A stretch of 64,000 nt of DNA from Crocinitomicaceae bacterium. Its GTDB lineage: Bacteria > Bacteroidota > Bacteroidia > Flavobacteriales_D > Crocinitomicaceae. The translations under genes were made by a program, and so were the position numbers. The notes under the pieces are model-generated. The model was not told the DNA's origin. It made no database searches and saw nothing but the letters and a program-made list of their open reading frames with translations. Location: contig JAKVAR010000009.1 in NCBI GenBank assembly GCA_022447585.1, positions 369,133 to 433,132 of the forward strand. The letters are read 5' to 3'. This document shows positions 29,641 through 38,545 of this stretch, in pieces (within the stretch, counting starts at the first letter, position 1; every line of letters starts with the position of its first letter).

Positions 29641-30651
29641 TCAATTCCCCTTTATTCTCTTCAACAACTCATCAAACATCTGACTAACGTTTGACACATC
29701 AGGTCTACCACGTTCCACTTCAACTTTCCCATCTGAATTGACCGTTAAATCGTATTTCCACATAAATTTAGAATCATCCTGATCCATTCCAACTTGACCA
29801 AAGCGCATATCGTAAAAAATTAACTTATCACTTTCTTTCTCAATGAAATACCAACCGGATGACATTTTAATCAATTGTTGAACTACATTCTGATCTTTAT
29901 AAGGATCTAGCAAATGATGATTCTTAGGGAATTCATGAGAAAACTCAATATCCTTTGAATCAAATAAAGAATAATATGCTACACGGTAACCAGTCTTTGT
30001 CTCAACTTGCGCATTCCAAAGAACAGAATTTAAAGGTGTTGGCTTTAGGTCCATTTCAACATACTCAATATGGTTGGCATCAAGACTTTCCTGAAACTCA
30101 CCAAATGATATCCATTTAAAAATCAATGTTAAGAGCATATAACTTGTACTCACAATTAGTCCTGCATTGTTAAATATGCGTCTCCTAGGATTTGTTCTCT
30201 TATGAAACATCGCAATTATTAGCAGTATCAAGAAAGGCAATGTATACAATGGATCAATCACAAAAATATTCTTATACGCCAATCGATATTCAAATGGCCA
30301 AAAGAACTGAGTTCCCCATGTCGTATGCGCATCAAGTAAAGGATGAGTTACGATTGCCCAGAAAAATAACCAACACCAATTTTTCAGGGTAGCCTCTTTT
30401 CGCTTTTTATGAATCCTGGACGCAATCCACCCCAGTATTGGAGCCATGAGAACTGCAAACACAATGGAATGAGAAAAACCACGATGCATTTCTGTTGAGG
30501 TTATATCATCTACAAAATACCTCAAGAACACATCTAAATCAGGAATCGTTCCCGCTATAGCCCCCCAAAGCATTGCTCTATTACCTACTTTCTTTCCCAA
30601 TACAGCCTCTCCAACAGCCGCCCCTAAAACTATCTGTGTTAATGAATCCAT
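29641..30651 (-). CDS. Membrane-bound metal-dependent hydrolase, DUF457/YdjM family
   Basis: A 336-residue inner-membrane protein. The N-terminal half has the YdjM-family signature: MDSLTQIVLGAAVGE, then GTIPDLDVF, then HRGFSHSIVFA, then WAIVTHPLLDAHTTWG, which gives the His/Asp residues that would bind a metal. About four to five membrane segments lie between residues 60 and 190. The last 140 residues are a soluble domain (DLKPTPLNSVLWNAQVE, then SGWYFIEKESDKL). In other bacteria the family is linked to membrane phospholipid or LexA-regulated functions, but the reaction is not established. Confidence 0.87.
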   Translation of the reverse strand: MDSLTQIVLGAAVGEAVLGKKVGNRAMLWGAIAGTIPDLDVFLRYFVDDITSTEMHRGFSHSIVFAVLMAPILGWIASRIHKKRKEATLKNWCWLFFWAIVTHPLLDAHTTWGTQFFWPFEYRLAYKNIFVIDPLYTLPFLILLIIAMFHKRTNPRRRIFNNAGLIVSTSYMLLTLIFKWISFGEFQESLDANHIEYVEMDLKPTPLNSVLWNAQVETKTGYRVAYYSLFDSKDIEFSHEFPKNHHLLDPYKDQNVVQQLIKMSSGWYFIEKESDKLIFYDMRFGQVGMDQDDSKFMWKYDLTVNSDGKVEVERGRPDVSNVSQMFDELLKRIKGN

Positions 30652-31092
30652 TTATTTAATAAATCTTTTTATTTGCTTTAATCAATTCAAATCCAATTTA
30701 TAAAAAACGCTACAATTAGAATATTAATTGATACACCGTTCCCTAGTGCCCCAGCTTTGCACCAAAATTAAACCTACTGTTGATATAAACAACCCTAAAT
30801 AACTGTAAAACAATAATATTAACACAAAAAAAATGATTGTTCACAGATGAAGTTCTAGCTATATTTTTTTTATCATTCATTACCACCTTTACTGATCGTA
30901 TTTGCGCCATAAACAACAAGTAAATACTTATAGTCCGAGTTGTGATATCGAAATACATGAGATTAGGAACCAGAAAGGAATCCACAACCGTCCGCTTACC
31001 ACTAATTTCGGAATTGATTATTCGAGCCCCCCTTGTTTACACTTCTATTAAGCGTAAAATTAGCGATAAAGCCTCTTAACAAATGTTAAACA
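30652..31092. other. Intergenic region
   Basis: About 440 bp lie between the DUF457 gene and the P450 gene, both leftward. It contains one promoter-like element (listed separately). A weak 80-codon leftward frame at 30743-30985 has no family or good start and is not accepted as a gene. Confidence 0.5.
30763..30793 (-). promoter_or_regulatory. Possible promoter of the DUF457 gene
   Basis: On the minus strand TAATTTTG (30770-30763) matches TAnnTTTG exactly. At 19 nt upstream is GTTG (30793-30790), three of four matches to TTTG. Transcription would start about 100 nt before the start codon. Confidence 0.35.
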
Positions 31093-32517
31093 CTACGTTC
31101 TTTTAGACAACCTAACCTTATAATCGCTTGCCATCATTGTAAACGCTAAAACTTCTCGTATGTCACTGTGATCAGTGACCATTTCAATATTGAAATTTTT
31201 AAATAACATCGAGATAACCATTTTAATCTCGAGCATTGCTAAATTTCTACCAGGACAAAACCTTGCTCCACCTCCAAATGGAGAAGAAGCATCAGTATTA
31301 TGAATCGGGCAGCGACTTTCTTTCAACCAACGTTTAGGGTTGAATGATTCTGCCTCTGTGAAATTCTCTTCTTTCATCGCTCCGGCTCTGGTTTGAATAA
31401 TCACCTTCTGACCTTCAACAAATTTAAACTCTTCAATTACAACATCTCTTGTTGCCTGAAACAACATGCCAGGCGCAACAGGTTTGAATCGCATAGATTC
31501 CATTGCTGTTGCATCAGTATACCTCAGTTTACCCTGTAAATCATACGCTGTCATCCATGAGTGCGCGCCAAGTATCTCGTCTGCTTCTGTTCTTAAGCCT
31601 TCTTGAGCGTCTGAATGCTGTGTCAACAAGAATATCATCCAAGAAAGCGTATGTGCCGTTGTATCTTCTCCAGCTAACAATAAGGTCAATAAATTTCCCC
31701 TTACCTCTTTTGTTCCAAAATCTCCCTCTTCCTCTGCTGCATTTAAAATTGCTTCTAAAACATTGGAAGGATTTGCTTTTAACGCCGGATTTGCTTTAAT
31801 TTTATCTTTTCCACTTTGAATAAAGACGTCAATCAACTTATTCATTTCAGCAACAGCCGCATCAAAATCTTTGTCGTCTCGCGTTTTGAAATACTTATAC
31901 AGAAGAATTGGTTGATTGATGCGCTTAAAAATCATAGGAAACACCTTATCCATATGATCTTGAATTGCACCTCCTGTTTGCTCCAATGTGTTCATATCAA
32001 TGCCAAAAGCCAAAGAAGCCGTTACATCAACAGTAAATCGCAGTAAATCTCGTTGAATATCAAAAGGCTCACCTGTTTCAGCATCCTTCGACCATTTATT
32101 ATACAAGCGCTCAATAACCTTCAGCATAGCAGGGTAAAACTGTTTTTGATGCTTTACATCCAAACCTTTAGCTAAAATTTTGCGGTGTAATTCCCATTCC
32201 TCACCTTCGGCATTAAACAAACCATGAACACCTCCATCTCTCAGAATACTGTCCATTTTTTTCGCCCTAATAAATCCATCCGGACGATCCCTATATATAT
32301 GCTGAATAATACTAGGTCTAGTAACTACAGTTTGACTCGTAAAACCTAAATTTAAACGAAAAACATCCCCAAACTCATCAGACCAATCCTCGAATTGACG
32401 ATGAATATTTGGAACGTCTAACCGCGGAATATTCCCAACAAATGGGTATCCCTTTGGTCCTTTTAAGTCTTTAAGTGTCTTTAGTTTCAAATTAATACGG
32501 CCAGTGGCTATAACCAC
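31093..32517 (-). CDS. Cytochrome P450 monooxygenase
   Basis: A 474-residue soluble P450 with all landmarks: I-helix AGEDTTAHT (282-290), K-helix ExxR at Glu340-Arg343, and heme loop FGGGARFCPG with ligand Cys421. There is no membrane anchor. It should insert one oxygen atom into an organic substrate, using electrons from a ferredoxin or reductase encoded elsewhere; the substrate cannot be told. The GTG start at 32517 overlaps the upstream rhodanese gene by 26 nt; a TTG at 32490, just after the rhodanese stop, would give MKLKTLKDLKG and is an equally good start. Either way, translation looks coupled to the rhodanese lipoprotein. Confidence 0.95.
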   Translation of the reverse strand: MVIATGRINLKLKTLKDLKGPKGYPFVGNIPRLDVPNIHRQFEDWSDEFGDVFRLNLGFTSQTVVTRPSIIQHIYRDRPDGFIRAKKMDSILRDGGVHGLFNAEGEEWELHRKILAKGLDVKHQKQFYPAMLKVIERLYNKWSKDAETGEPFDIQRDLLRFTVDVTASLAFGIDMNTLEQTGGAIQDHMDKVFPMIFKRINQPILLYKYFKTRDDKDFDAAVAEMNKLIDVFIQSGKDKIKANPALKANPSNVLEAILNAAEEEGDFGTKEVRGNLLTLLLAGEDTTAHTLSWMIFLLTQHSDAQEGLRTEADEILGAHSWMTAYDLQGKLRYTDATAMESMRFKPVAPGMLFQATRDVVIEEFKFVEGQKVIIQTRAGAMKEENFTEAESFNPKRWLKESRCPIHNTDASSPFGGGARFCPGRNLAMLEIKMVISMLFKNFNIEMVTDHSDIREVLAFTMMASDYKVRLSKRT

Positions 32518-32890
32518 CTTTTAAATCATAAACTTCCATAAACCCTAACCCTCTCATCATGCGAGCTGCTTTGGCGCTGCGTCCTCCCGCTTTGCAGTAT
32601 ACCAAAACGGGCTTAGACTTATCCAAAGTAGCAATTTGCGATTGAAAATCACTCCCGAAGTAATCAATATTTTTAGCTCCTTCAATCATTCCATCTTTGC
32701 ATTCATCTGCAGTGCGCACATCAATAATTTGAACATCTTGCTTTGTCAATAGTTGTTTATACTCATCAGCACCTACTAATTCGTTAACTACTCCAGCTTG
32801 CTCGGCTTGTTCGTTTGGTGATTTAATTTGCGCTTCCGAACATGAACTGAACGCCATAGCGACAATAAATATTCCTGTGATTCTCTTCAT
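32492..32890 (-). CDS. Rhodanese-domain lipoprotein
   Basis: A 132-residue protein with a lipobox (AFSSC, Cys17) and a single rhodanese domain from about residue 35. The active-site loop is CKAGGRS with catalytic Cys99; the CH2A-type IDVRTADE and DLKGGYSHW motifs are in place. It would transfer sulfane sulfur or bind thiols on the periplasmic side of a membrane. The gene overlaps the P450 gene downstream. The envelope-located rhodanese and the cytoplasmic P450 have no obvious shared pathway. Confidence 0.9.
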   Translation of the reverse strand: MKRITGIFIVAMAFSSCSEAQIKSPNEQAEQAGVVNELVGADEYKQLLTKQDVQIIDVRTADECKDGMIEGAKNIDYFGSDFQSQIATLDKSKPVLVYCKAGGRSAKAARMMRGLGFMEVYDLKGGYSHWPY

Positions 32891-32965
32891 AGTTGAGATT
32901 GTTAATTTTACGCAATTTAACCATTATTTAGTTAAGCTTTGTGACCATTGTTGAAGAGATAAACG

Positions 32966-32973
32966 TACTTTTG
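32966..32973 (+). promoter_or_regulatory. Bacteroidetes -7 element for the DUF4268 gene
   Basis: TACTTTTG (32966-32973) matches TAnnTTTG exactly and lies 26 nt before the start codon, which puts the transcript start near 32980. A TTTG is present at 32938-32941, but the spacing (24 nt) is longer than ideal. Confidence 0.5.
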
Positions 32974-32999
32974 CACTGCATTAACAGCAAAACGCATTT

Positions 33000-33464
33000 A
33001 TGTTATCAAAAGAAGAAAAGAAAAATCTGAATATTCAATTCTGGGAAGGGTTTAGAAAGAGCATTAAAGACGTAAGATCTGTAAACGGGAGACAAATGAA
33101 CTGGATTAATTACCCTACGGATTTGAAAGACGCTTATGTACGCATGGAAGTTGACCCGAAAGGAGTTCGCTTATGCTATGATATCCAACCAAAAGATGAC
33201 GGGATTCGTTCTATTCTTTGGGAACAAATGACTGAAATGAAATCTTTAATGCAATCAGAAATGGGAATTGAAGCTGTATGGGATGAGGAAAGTCACTACT
33301 GGAATGGTCGTTTAATTTCTCGTATTAAATGGGAAAATAATGACCTAAATTATTACAACGAAGAAGACGTACCTGAGATATACGCATTCTTACAAGACAA
33401 GCTTACTCGTTTTGATAAGTTCTACCAAGAATACAAAGAAATTTTAATCAACTTAGCGAGTTAA
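33000..33464 (+). CDS. DUF4268 family protein
   Basis: A 154-residue cytoplasmic protein that matches DUF4268 over nearly its full length: NIQFWEGFRKSIK at the N-terminus, NWINYPTDLKDAYVRMEVD in the middle, and a W-rich core with ISRIKWENNDLNYYN. The family is found alone or fused to nuclease or restriction-like domains; here it is alone. Function unknown. No defence genes surround it, so a housekeeping role is more likely than immunity. Confidence 0.85.
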   Translation: MLSKEEKKNLNIQFWEGFRKSIKDVRSVNGRQMNWINYPTDLKDAYVRMEVDPKGVRLCYDIQPKDDGIRSILWEQMTEMKSLMQSEMGIEAVWDEESHYWNGRLISRIKWENNDLNYYNEEDVPEIYAFLQDKLTRFDKFYQEYKEILINLAS

Positions 33465-33487
33465 ATCGAATTAATTATTTTTGAACT

Positions 33488-34297
33488 ATGATGAAAAAGG
33501 CCCTATTATCGCTTGCTCTATTTTGTGGATATAACACTACTGCTCAAATTGAGATTTATTCAGAAGATTTTCAATCTATGATGCCCGTTGATTATACCAT
33601 TGTAGATAATGACGGACTCACTCCAAACGCAGCAGTATCTGAGTATACAGAAGCATGGATAGCAATTCCGGATTTTTTCGACGCGGGAAACTCAAATGTA
33701 GTCGCAGCCTCAACGTCATTTTTCGAACCTATAGGTCAAGCCGATCGTTGGATGATAACGCCAGGTATTACCTTAGGAGCATATGGGAACATAGCCTCTT
33801 GGAAAGGTCAATCTCACGATCCATCGTTTCCTGATGGATATTATGTTTTGGTTTCTGGAACAGATACTCAACTTTCGAGCTTTACAGACACTTTAGCTTT
33901 TATTCAATCAGAAATCGCAGATTCATTGCATTATAATGAAGCGAACTTAAGTGAACTTGGTTTTGATAATCAAACAGTTCATTTGGCTTTTGTAAATAGA
34001 ACTAACGATGGTTTCAAACTATACATTGATGATATTAAAGTCGTAGCAGAAGATCCGGTAGGACTCGATGACAATTCAATTGTGAACATTAAAGTCTTCC
34101 CAAATCCATCAACATCGACAATTAACATCACTGGAGTTACTTCAATCGAAAAGATTCAAATTTTAGATCTAACAGGAAAGGTTTTAATCGAAGACAATTC
34201 TTCAAGTTTGAATATAGAGTCTTTAGAACCAGGAAAGTACTTTATTGTAATTAATGCAGACAACCAATTGATTCAATCAAGTATTGTTAAGCTATAA
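33488..34297 (+). CDS. T9SS-secreted cleaved-adhesin / choice-of-anchor J protein
   Basis: A 269-residue protein with a signal peptide (cleavage near TTAQ20). Residues 22-190 form a cleaved-adhesin/MAM-like jelly-roll domain (EDFQSMMPVDYTIVDNDG, SWKGQSHDPSFPDGYYV, LAFVNRTNDGFKLYIDDI), a carbohydrate- or protein-binding fold. From about 195 a type-A T9SS domain follows (VFPNPSTSTINI, ending SSIVKL). It starts 23 nt after the DUF4268 gene; a perfect TATTTTTG at 33476-33483 lies too close to the ATG to be a normal promoter. Confidence 0.9.
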   Translation: MMKKALLSLALFCGYNTTAQIEIYSEDFQSMMPVDYTIVDNDGLTPNAAVSEYTEAWIAIPDFFDAGNSNVVAASTSFFEPIGQADRWMITPGITLGAYGNIASWKGQSHDPSFPDGYYVLVSGTDTQLSSFTDTLAFIQSEIADSLHYNEANLSELGFDNQTVHLAFVNRTNDGFKLYIDDIKVVAEDPVGLDDNSIVNIKVFPNPSTSTINITGVTSIEKIQILDLTGKVLIEDNSSSLNIESLEPGKYFIVINADNQLIQSSIVKL

Positions 34298-34726
34298 TCA
34301 AAGCTCAGGAAAGGGCTTCAACTTTAAAGAGAATTGTAGCTGTGAACCTTCTTGAGGAATAAAAAGGACGCTATCCTCTGTGATATAGTTTAAATCAAAA
34401 ATCCATTCAGACTTATCCATGAACTCAATTGACATTGTTTTTTCCTCGGAATCTAAATAGTAACTACCCTTCTTAGGTGTTGATTTATAAATATCAGCTA
34501 GTGGCACAATATCAACAACCCTTGATTCGTGAAAAATAATTAAATCCTTTTGCAAATCAATAGTTGGAGCTACATTGTCACCATCCTGCAGCACTTGATC
34601 TACCATCCACACCTTACTATTATTATCATTAAATAGTGAATTATAATCTACAGAATTTAGATTAATACTCTCAACACAAGCCGTTAAAAGACCCATTACA
34701 GCTATCAGCGTAATCAATTTCATCAA
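34298..34726 (-). CDS. Small lipoprotein of unknown function
   Basis: This 142-residue protein has a lipobox (LLTAC, Cys17). The mature part is beta-rich (VWMVDQVLQDGDN, KDLIIFHESRVV, KTMSIEFMDKSEWIFDL) and resembles small lipocalin-like lipoproteins of Bacteroidetes, but the family is not certain. The start overlaps the upstream lipoprotein gene by 4 nt (ATGA), so the two are translationally coupled and probably work together in the envelope. Confidence 0.78.
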   Translation of the reverse strand: MMKLITLIAVMGLLTACVESINLNSVDYNSLFNDNNSKVWMVDQVLQDGDNVAPTIDLQKDLIIFHESRVVDIVPLADIYKSTPKKGSYYLDSEEKTMSIEFMDKSEWIFDLNYITEDSVLFIPQEGSQLQFSLKLKPFPEL

Positions 34727-35412
34727 AATAACATTGCATTTGCCATTAAGGTTTGATAAACCTCTTTCGATATTTCAGCTTTAACAGATTCTTTAACCGA
34801 ACCTTTGCCTCCAGCGCCATCAATGGCCTCAACAGATTCAAATTTATACCTCCCGTCTTTCCATAAGAACAAACAATTCATAAATGCTCCTTCATCCGGA
34901 ATGTAAAACCTAACAATTAAATCTTTAACACCAGATTCACTTTCCCGTGTTGCAATCAAATTTCCTCTAAAACCATTCACCTTAACCAATGATCCATTTT
35001 CACGCTCGAAAACAATTAAGTGACGCATTGGCAATGGAACTTCTTGTCCTTTCATAACAGTTAGCGCTTTAATTTGAAGCATAAAAGCATCACCCCGTTG
35101 TTTTTTATTATTGTATTCGTGAAGTTTGTAGTATTTCGGACTACATGTGGCACATTTCGAGGCCTCAAGTTCAACCGTATCACATACATCTAACTCCTTT
35201 AGAAGATCATAATCTAACGCATTCTCAAAATCAACTTGATCAAAAAGCGTTTCAATGTGCGAAATACTCCCCACCTCAATCTTATCCGCTAAAGGCTCTC
35301 CGTTTAAATCTACCTCAATGTCACTAGCATTATTGGCTACATCTCCCTCGGGTAAGTCTTCGCATGAAGCAAACATTAAAACAGCAGTTAAAATCCCAAT
35401 TATTCTTTTCAT
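34723..35412 (-). CDS. Lipoprotein of unknown function
   Basis: I start the gene at the ATG at 35412 (MKRIIGILTAVLMFASC), which gives 229 residues with a lipobox Cys17; a start 27 nt upstream would bury the signal. The mature protein has a Cys cluster (DVCDTVELEASKCATCSPKY) that could bind metal or form disulfides, and a beta-rich second half. No family recognised. It is the third gene of a leftward run after pyrD and the HMG-CoA-lyase-like gene, but these are enzymes of metabolism and the lipoprotein is probably unrelated in function. Confidence 0.78.
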   Translation of the reverse strand: MKRIIGILTAVLMFASCEDLPEGDVANNASDIEVDLNGEPLADKIEVGSISHIETLFDQVDFENALDYDLLKELDVCDTVELEASKCATCSPKYYKLHEYNNKKQRGDAFMLQIKALTVMKGQEVPLPMRHLIVFERENGSLVKVNGFRGNLIATRESESGVKDLIVRFYIPDEGAFMNCLFLWKDGRYKFESVEAIDGAGGKGSVKESVKAEISKEVYQTLMANAMLF

Positions 35413-35465
35413 AAAACGGTATTTAAAATCAATTGTCAAATTAATAATTAAAGAATTGCCAAAAG

Positions 35466-36317
35466 TTACGGAAATACCATTAATGCTTTTTGCACTGCTT
35501 TTTCAAAATAAACTCTATCTATACCAGTTTCAATTTTATTGGTATCAAACCAATCCAACATCAATTCCGTCGGCATATTCCCGGTCAAATCATCTTTAGC
35601 CATTGGGCAGCCTCCAAAACCTTTTATAGCTCCATCAAACCTTCTGCAGCCAGCATTATATGCTGATTCGACCAAACCTTGAGCATTTTGAGGTAAAGAA
35701 TGTAAATGAGCTCCAAACTCAACACCAGGTAAACTAGATAATAACGTATCAAACAAACTAGTTACTGTTTCATTATCAGCACAACCGATGGTATCAGATA
35801 AAGCCTGTATTTTCACATCTAACTTAGTGTAAAGCTTTTCAGACCAACTAGTAACAATATCTGGGTGCCAAGCTTCATCGTAAGGATTACCAAAGCCCAT
35901 TGATAAGTATAATACAAGTTCTTTGTTATTCTTTTTTGCAATCTCTTGAATCGCCTCAACTCTAGAAAATGACTCTTCAATCGTTGCATTCGTATTTCTT
36001 AATTGAAATTGTTCAGAAACAGAAAATGGATAACCTAAATAATCGATACGTTCATATTTAGAAGCGTCATTTGCTCCTCTTTCGTTTGCCACAATAGCTA
36101 ACAACTTACTATCTGAATCATTCAAACCTTCAAGCACAGCTGCCGAATCCTTCATTTGAGGAATAGCTTTAGGAGAAACAAAGCTCCCGAAGTCTATTGT
36201 ATCAAAACCTGATGCTAAAATATTGTTGATGTAATCAATTTTAACCTGAGTAGGTACAAAATCTTTTAATCCTTGCATAGCATCTCTAGGACACTCTATT
36301 AGCTTCAATTTTTCCAT
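35466..36317 (-). CDS. Hydroxymethylglutaryl-CoA lyase
   Basis: A 283-residue TIM-barrel enzyme of the HMGL-like family. Active-site marks are Arg11 in the CPRDAMQ loop, SDTIGCA (174-180), metal ligands His204 and His206 in GAHLHS, and catalytic Cys237 in the GFGGCPMA loop that is diagnostic for HMG-CoA lyase. It should cleave HMG-CoA to acetyl-CoA and acetoacetate in leucine catabolism. The length is near the family norm. No other leucine-degradation gene is adjacent. It sits 18 nt downstream of pyrD. Confidence 0.92.
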   Translation of the reverse strand: MEKLKLIECPRDAMQGLKDFVPTQVKIDYINNILASGFDTIDFGSFVSPKAIPQMKDSAAVLEGLNDSDSKLLAIVANERGANDASKYERIDYLGYPFSVSEQFQLRNTNATIEESFSRVEAIQEIAKKNNKELVLYLSMGFGNPYDEAWHPDIVTSWSEKLYTKLDVKIQALSDTIGCADNETVTSLFDTLLSSLPGVEFGAHLHSLPQNAQGLVESAYNAGCRRFDGAIKGFGGCPMAKDDLTGNMPTELMLDWFDTNKIETGIDRVYFEKAVQKALMVFP

Positions 36318-36335
36318 CCCTAAATTTAATCAAAT

Positions 36336-37370
36336 CTATTTACTCTTTGCTAAAATAGCCTTGTTGATTCTTTTAATTAACCCTGGGCCTTCATAAATGA
36401 ATCCGGTGTAAATCTGAACTAAATCAGCACCTGCCTCTATTTTTTCCAAGGCATCCTTCTCTGAGTGAATTCCACCTACACCAATAATTGGAAAAGCTTT
36501 ATTTGAATGACTAGATAAGTACTTAATAACTCTTGTAGATTTTGCTGTAACCGGTTTTCCACTTAAGCCACCATTTCCAATTTCCTCCAATCGACTTTCG
36601 CTTGTTTTGAGTTCAGATCTATTCACAGAAGTATTCGCCGCAATCACACCATCAATTGTAGTTTGAGCAACCAAATCAATAATTTCATCTAGTTGCTGAT
36701 TATTTAAGTCAGGTGCAATTTTTAATAAAACAGGTCTTTGAATCTCCTTAGAAGCGTTCACTCTTTGAACCTCAGAAATCAACTCTCTCAAATAGTCCAC
36801 ATCTTCCAACTTTGCATGGCTACTGACATTCGGACAACTTACATTTAACACAAAATAATCAACGTAAGGATGAAGTTCAGCGAAACACTCGAGGTAATCA
36901 GATGTGTATCCGTCCGGAGAAGTATTCGTATTTTTACCAATATTACCTCCGATAATTACCTTTCTTTTATTTTTTTTTAGAGCTTCAACAGCTTCAGCTA
37001 AACCAGCATTGTTAAACCCCATTCGATTAATCAAGCCTGAATCCTCTTTAATTCTAAAAAGTCTTGGCTTGGGATTTCCATCTTGTCCTTTAGGCGTTAC
37101 CGTGCCAATTTCAATAAAGCCAAATCCACAATAAGCCAAATCATTAAACATAGTTGCATTCTTATCGAAACCTGCGGCCAAACCAACCGGATTCGAAAAC
37201 TTCAACCCGAACAATTCTCTTTCCAGAGTTTCATCTTGAATACAATATCGCTTAGACCAAATCCATTTCATTCCTGGAATAGATAAAGTAATTCGAATCA
37301 ATTTCGCGGTAAAGTAATGTATTTTTTCAGGATCAAACTGAAATAGGAAAAAACGGATAATTTTATACAT
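36336..37370 (-). CDS. pyrD: Dihydroorotate dehydrogenase (quinone), class 2
   Basis: A 344-residue enzyme of pyrimidine synthesis that oxidises dihydroorotate to orotate with FMN and passes electrons to quinone. The N-terminal amphipathic extension (residues 1-45) that docks class 2 enzymes to the membrane is present. FMN and substrate motifs are [41 protein letters not shown] and GVGGIHS. The catalytic-base loop reads NVSCPNVSS, with Cys179 where class 2 enzymes usually have Ser (Cys is the class 1 residue). The promoter lies in the upstream terminator loop. It is cotranscribed with the HMG-CoA lyase gene. Confidence 0.95.
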   Translation of the reverse strand: MYKIIRFFLFQFDPEKIHYFTAKLIRITLSIPGMKWIWSKRYCIQDETLERELFGLKFSNPVGLAAGFDKNATMFNDLAYCGFGFIEIGTVTPKGQDGNPKPRLFRIKEDSGLINRMGFNNAGLAEAVEALKKNKRKVIIGGNIGKNTNTSPDGYTSDYLECFAELHPYVDYFVLNVSCPNVSSHAKLEDVDYLRELISEVQRVNASKEIQRPVLLKIAPDLNNQQLDEIIDLVAQTTIDGVIAANTSVNRSELKTSESRLEEIGNGGLSGKPVTAKSTRVIKYLSSHSNKAFPIIGVGGIHSEKDALEKIEAGADLVQIYTGFIYEGPGLIKRINKAILAKSK

Positions 37371-37385
37371 CTAAAACATTTTACA

Positions 37386-37416
37386 CAAAGGTACAAACGA
37401 CAACGAGGTGACCAAA
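37386..37416 (-). promoter_or_regulatory. Consensus Bacteroidetes promoter of pyrD
   Basis: On the minus strand TTTG (37416-37413) and TACCTTTG (37393-37386) are separated by exactly 19 nt, a perfect match to TTTG-N19-TAnnTTTG. The -7 box ends 15 nt before the pyrD start codon, which gives a very short leader. The -33 box lies in the loop of the hairpin at 37402-37427. Confidence 0.8.
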
Positions 37417-37427
37417 GCCACCTCGTT
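37402..37427 (-). terminator. Hairpin terminator of the PorG-like gene, overlapping the pyrD promoter
   Basis: AACGAGGTG (37402-37410) and CACCTCGTT (37419-37427) form a perfect 9-bp GC-rich stem with an 8-nt loop, about 30 nt after the stop of the upstream barrel gene. The T-run on the minus strand is weak and interrupted. Confidence 0.6.
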
Positions 37428-37455
37428 AATTATTTTCATAAAAATGAATGTAGAA

Positions 37456-38400
37456 TTAGAACTTGTAACGTCCTTTCCATTTGTTCATTTTTCTTGCTTT
37501 TGCATAATCTTTATAAGTAATATTTCTTGCGAACACGATGTTCAAATAGAAATAAGCATCCTTTTGTTTATCCCCCCTTTGTTGTCCAGTACCAAACCAA
37601 GTTGTGTTTTCAACAGAAGGATTGGAAAGATAAGCTGCATCCTCACCTACTTGAGCTGCCAACAAATCTCGATCATAATATTCAGTACTAACGTCATCAA
37701 TATAATCAGAAAACGTTTTAACATAAGATGCTTCCACTCCCATTCTCCACATACGTCCTAGACCCCAACGGAAACCGACACCAGCAGGAACTGTTACAGT
37801 AAAAGGCAATGTTTTATCAGGTCCACCTTCTAATCCTTGACCTTCAGTACTTAGAGGTCTTAAAGCAGTCCAAGTGCCGTTATACAGAGCTTTAGGATTA
37901 AAATAATTAACACCTACTCCACCAAAAACATAAAACTGCTCGTTGTGATTCTTTGCTTTAGTTCGGTGCCCTGATAAGCTATAACGAGAACCGAACTTTT
38001 CATTAGCCCAGATAATAATCTCCAAACGTTGATGCAATTCAATTACTAAAGATCTAAAATGTAAATTTCTTGACTTTCGAATTATCTCATTCGTATTAGC
38101 ATCATTTCCTCTTAACAAACCAACATTCAATGAAGTTGTTGTAGCAAAATACGGGTGGAATCTAAAACGATAACCAATCATACCTCCAATGCCTGTAGAA
38201 GGCAAATCTAAATCAGCCAATGAATAATCTTTACCAACTTGATCTTTTCCTCCCAAATCTCCAAGGAACTGCGTGGCACCTATACCAAACATCACTTCCT
38301 TTTTATTAAGAGACCAGTTTCTTTGCGTGTTAAAATTCGTATGCTGAGCATAAGAAAAGGTAACTGTCAATAGTAGTAATAGAGTAACTATGTGTTTCAT
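37456..38400 (-). CDS. Outer-membrane beta-barrel, DUF6089/PorG-like
   Basis: A 314-residue protein with a signal peptide (cleavage near SYAQ19). The start of the mature part, WSLNKKEVMFGIGATQFLGDLGG, and a later YRFRFHPYFATTTSLNVG are characteristic of the DUF6089 barrel family that includes PorG-like T9SS components of the outer membrane. Alternating strands run to the C-terminal ...WKGRYKF, ending in Phe as expected for a barrel. The gene follows the ECF sigma and anti-sigma genes with its own good promoter. A role in T9SS is inferred from family and phylum, not shown here. Confidence 0.82.
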   Translation of the reverse strand: MKHIVTLLLLLTVTFSYAQHTNFNTQRNWSLNKKEVMFGIGATQFLGDLGGKDQVGKDYSLADLDLPSTGIGGMIGYRFRFHPYFATTTSLNVGLLRGNDANTNEIIRKSRNLHFRSLVIELHQRLEIIIWANEKFGSRYSLSGHRTKAKNHNEQFYVFGGVGVNYFNPKALYNGTWTALRPLSTEGQGLEGGPDKTLPFTVTVPAGVGFRWGLGRMWRMGVEASYVKTFSDYIDDVSTEYYDRDLLAAQVGEDAAYLSNPSVENTTWFGTGQQRGDKQKDAYFYLNIVFARNITYKDYAKARKMNKWKGRYKF

Positions 38401-38438
38401 ACTTATATATATAAACGGAAAAAACCTAATTTACTATA

Positions 38439-38471
38439 CAAACCTATGAAATGTTTTCGATTAAACCCAAA
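38439..38471 (-). promoter_or_regulatory. Bacteroidetes promoter of the PorG-like gene
   Basis: On the minus strand TTTG (38471-38468) and TAGGTTTG (38446-38439) are 21 nt apart. The -7 box is an exact TAnnTTTG. The expected transcript start is about 30 nt before the ATG. Confidence 0.65.
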
Positions 38472-38545
38472 ATAGCTTCGACTATTTATTAAATATCATT
38501 TGTTAATGAGTGAAAACTACAATTCATTTAAAATCTGCATGATTT

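Noticed and set aside
30743..30985. 80-codon leftward frame in the gap before the P450 gene
   Set aside because: No family, and it runs through a candidate promoter (30763-30793); probably not translated.
33000..33464. DUF4268 as part of a defence island
   Set aside because: The family sometimes accompanies nucleases, but none is nearby; the neighbours are a T9SS protein and metabolic genes.
33476..33483. Perfect TATTTTTG before the cleaved-adhesin gene
   Set aside because: Only 4 nt before the ATG and without a -33 box; transcription would begin within the gene.
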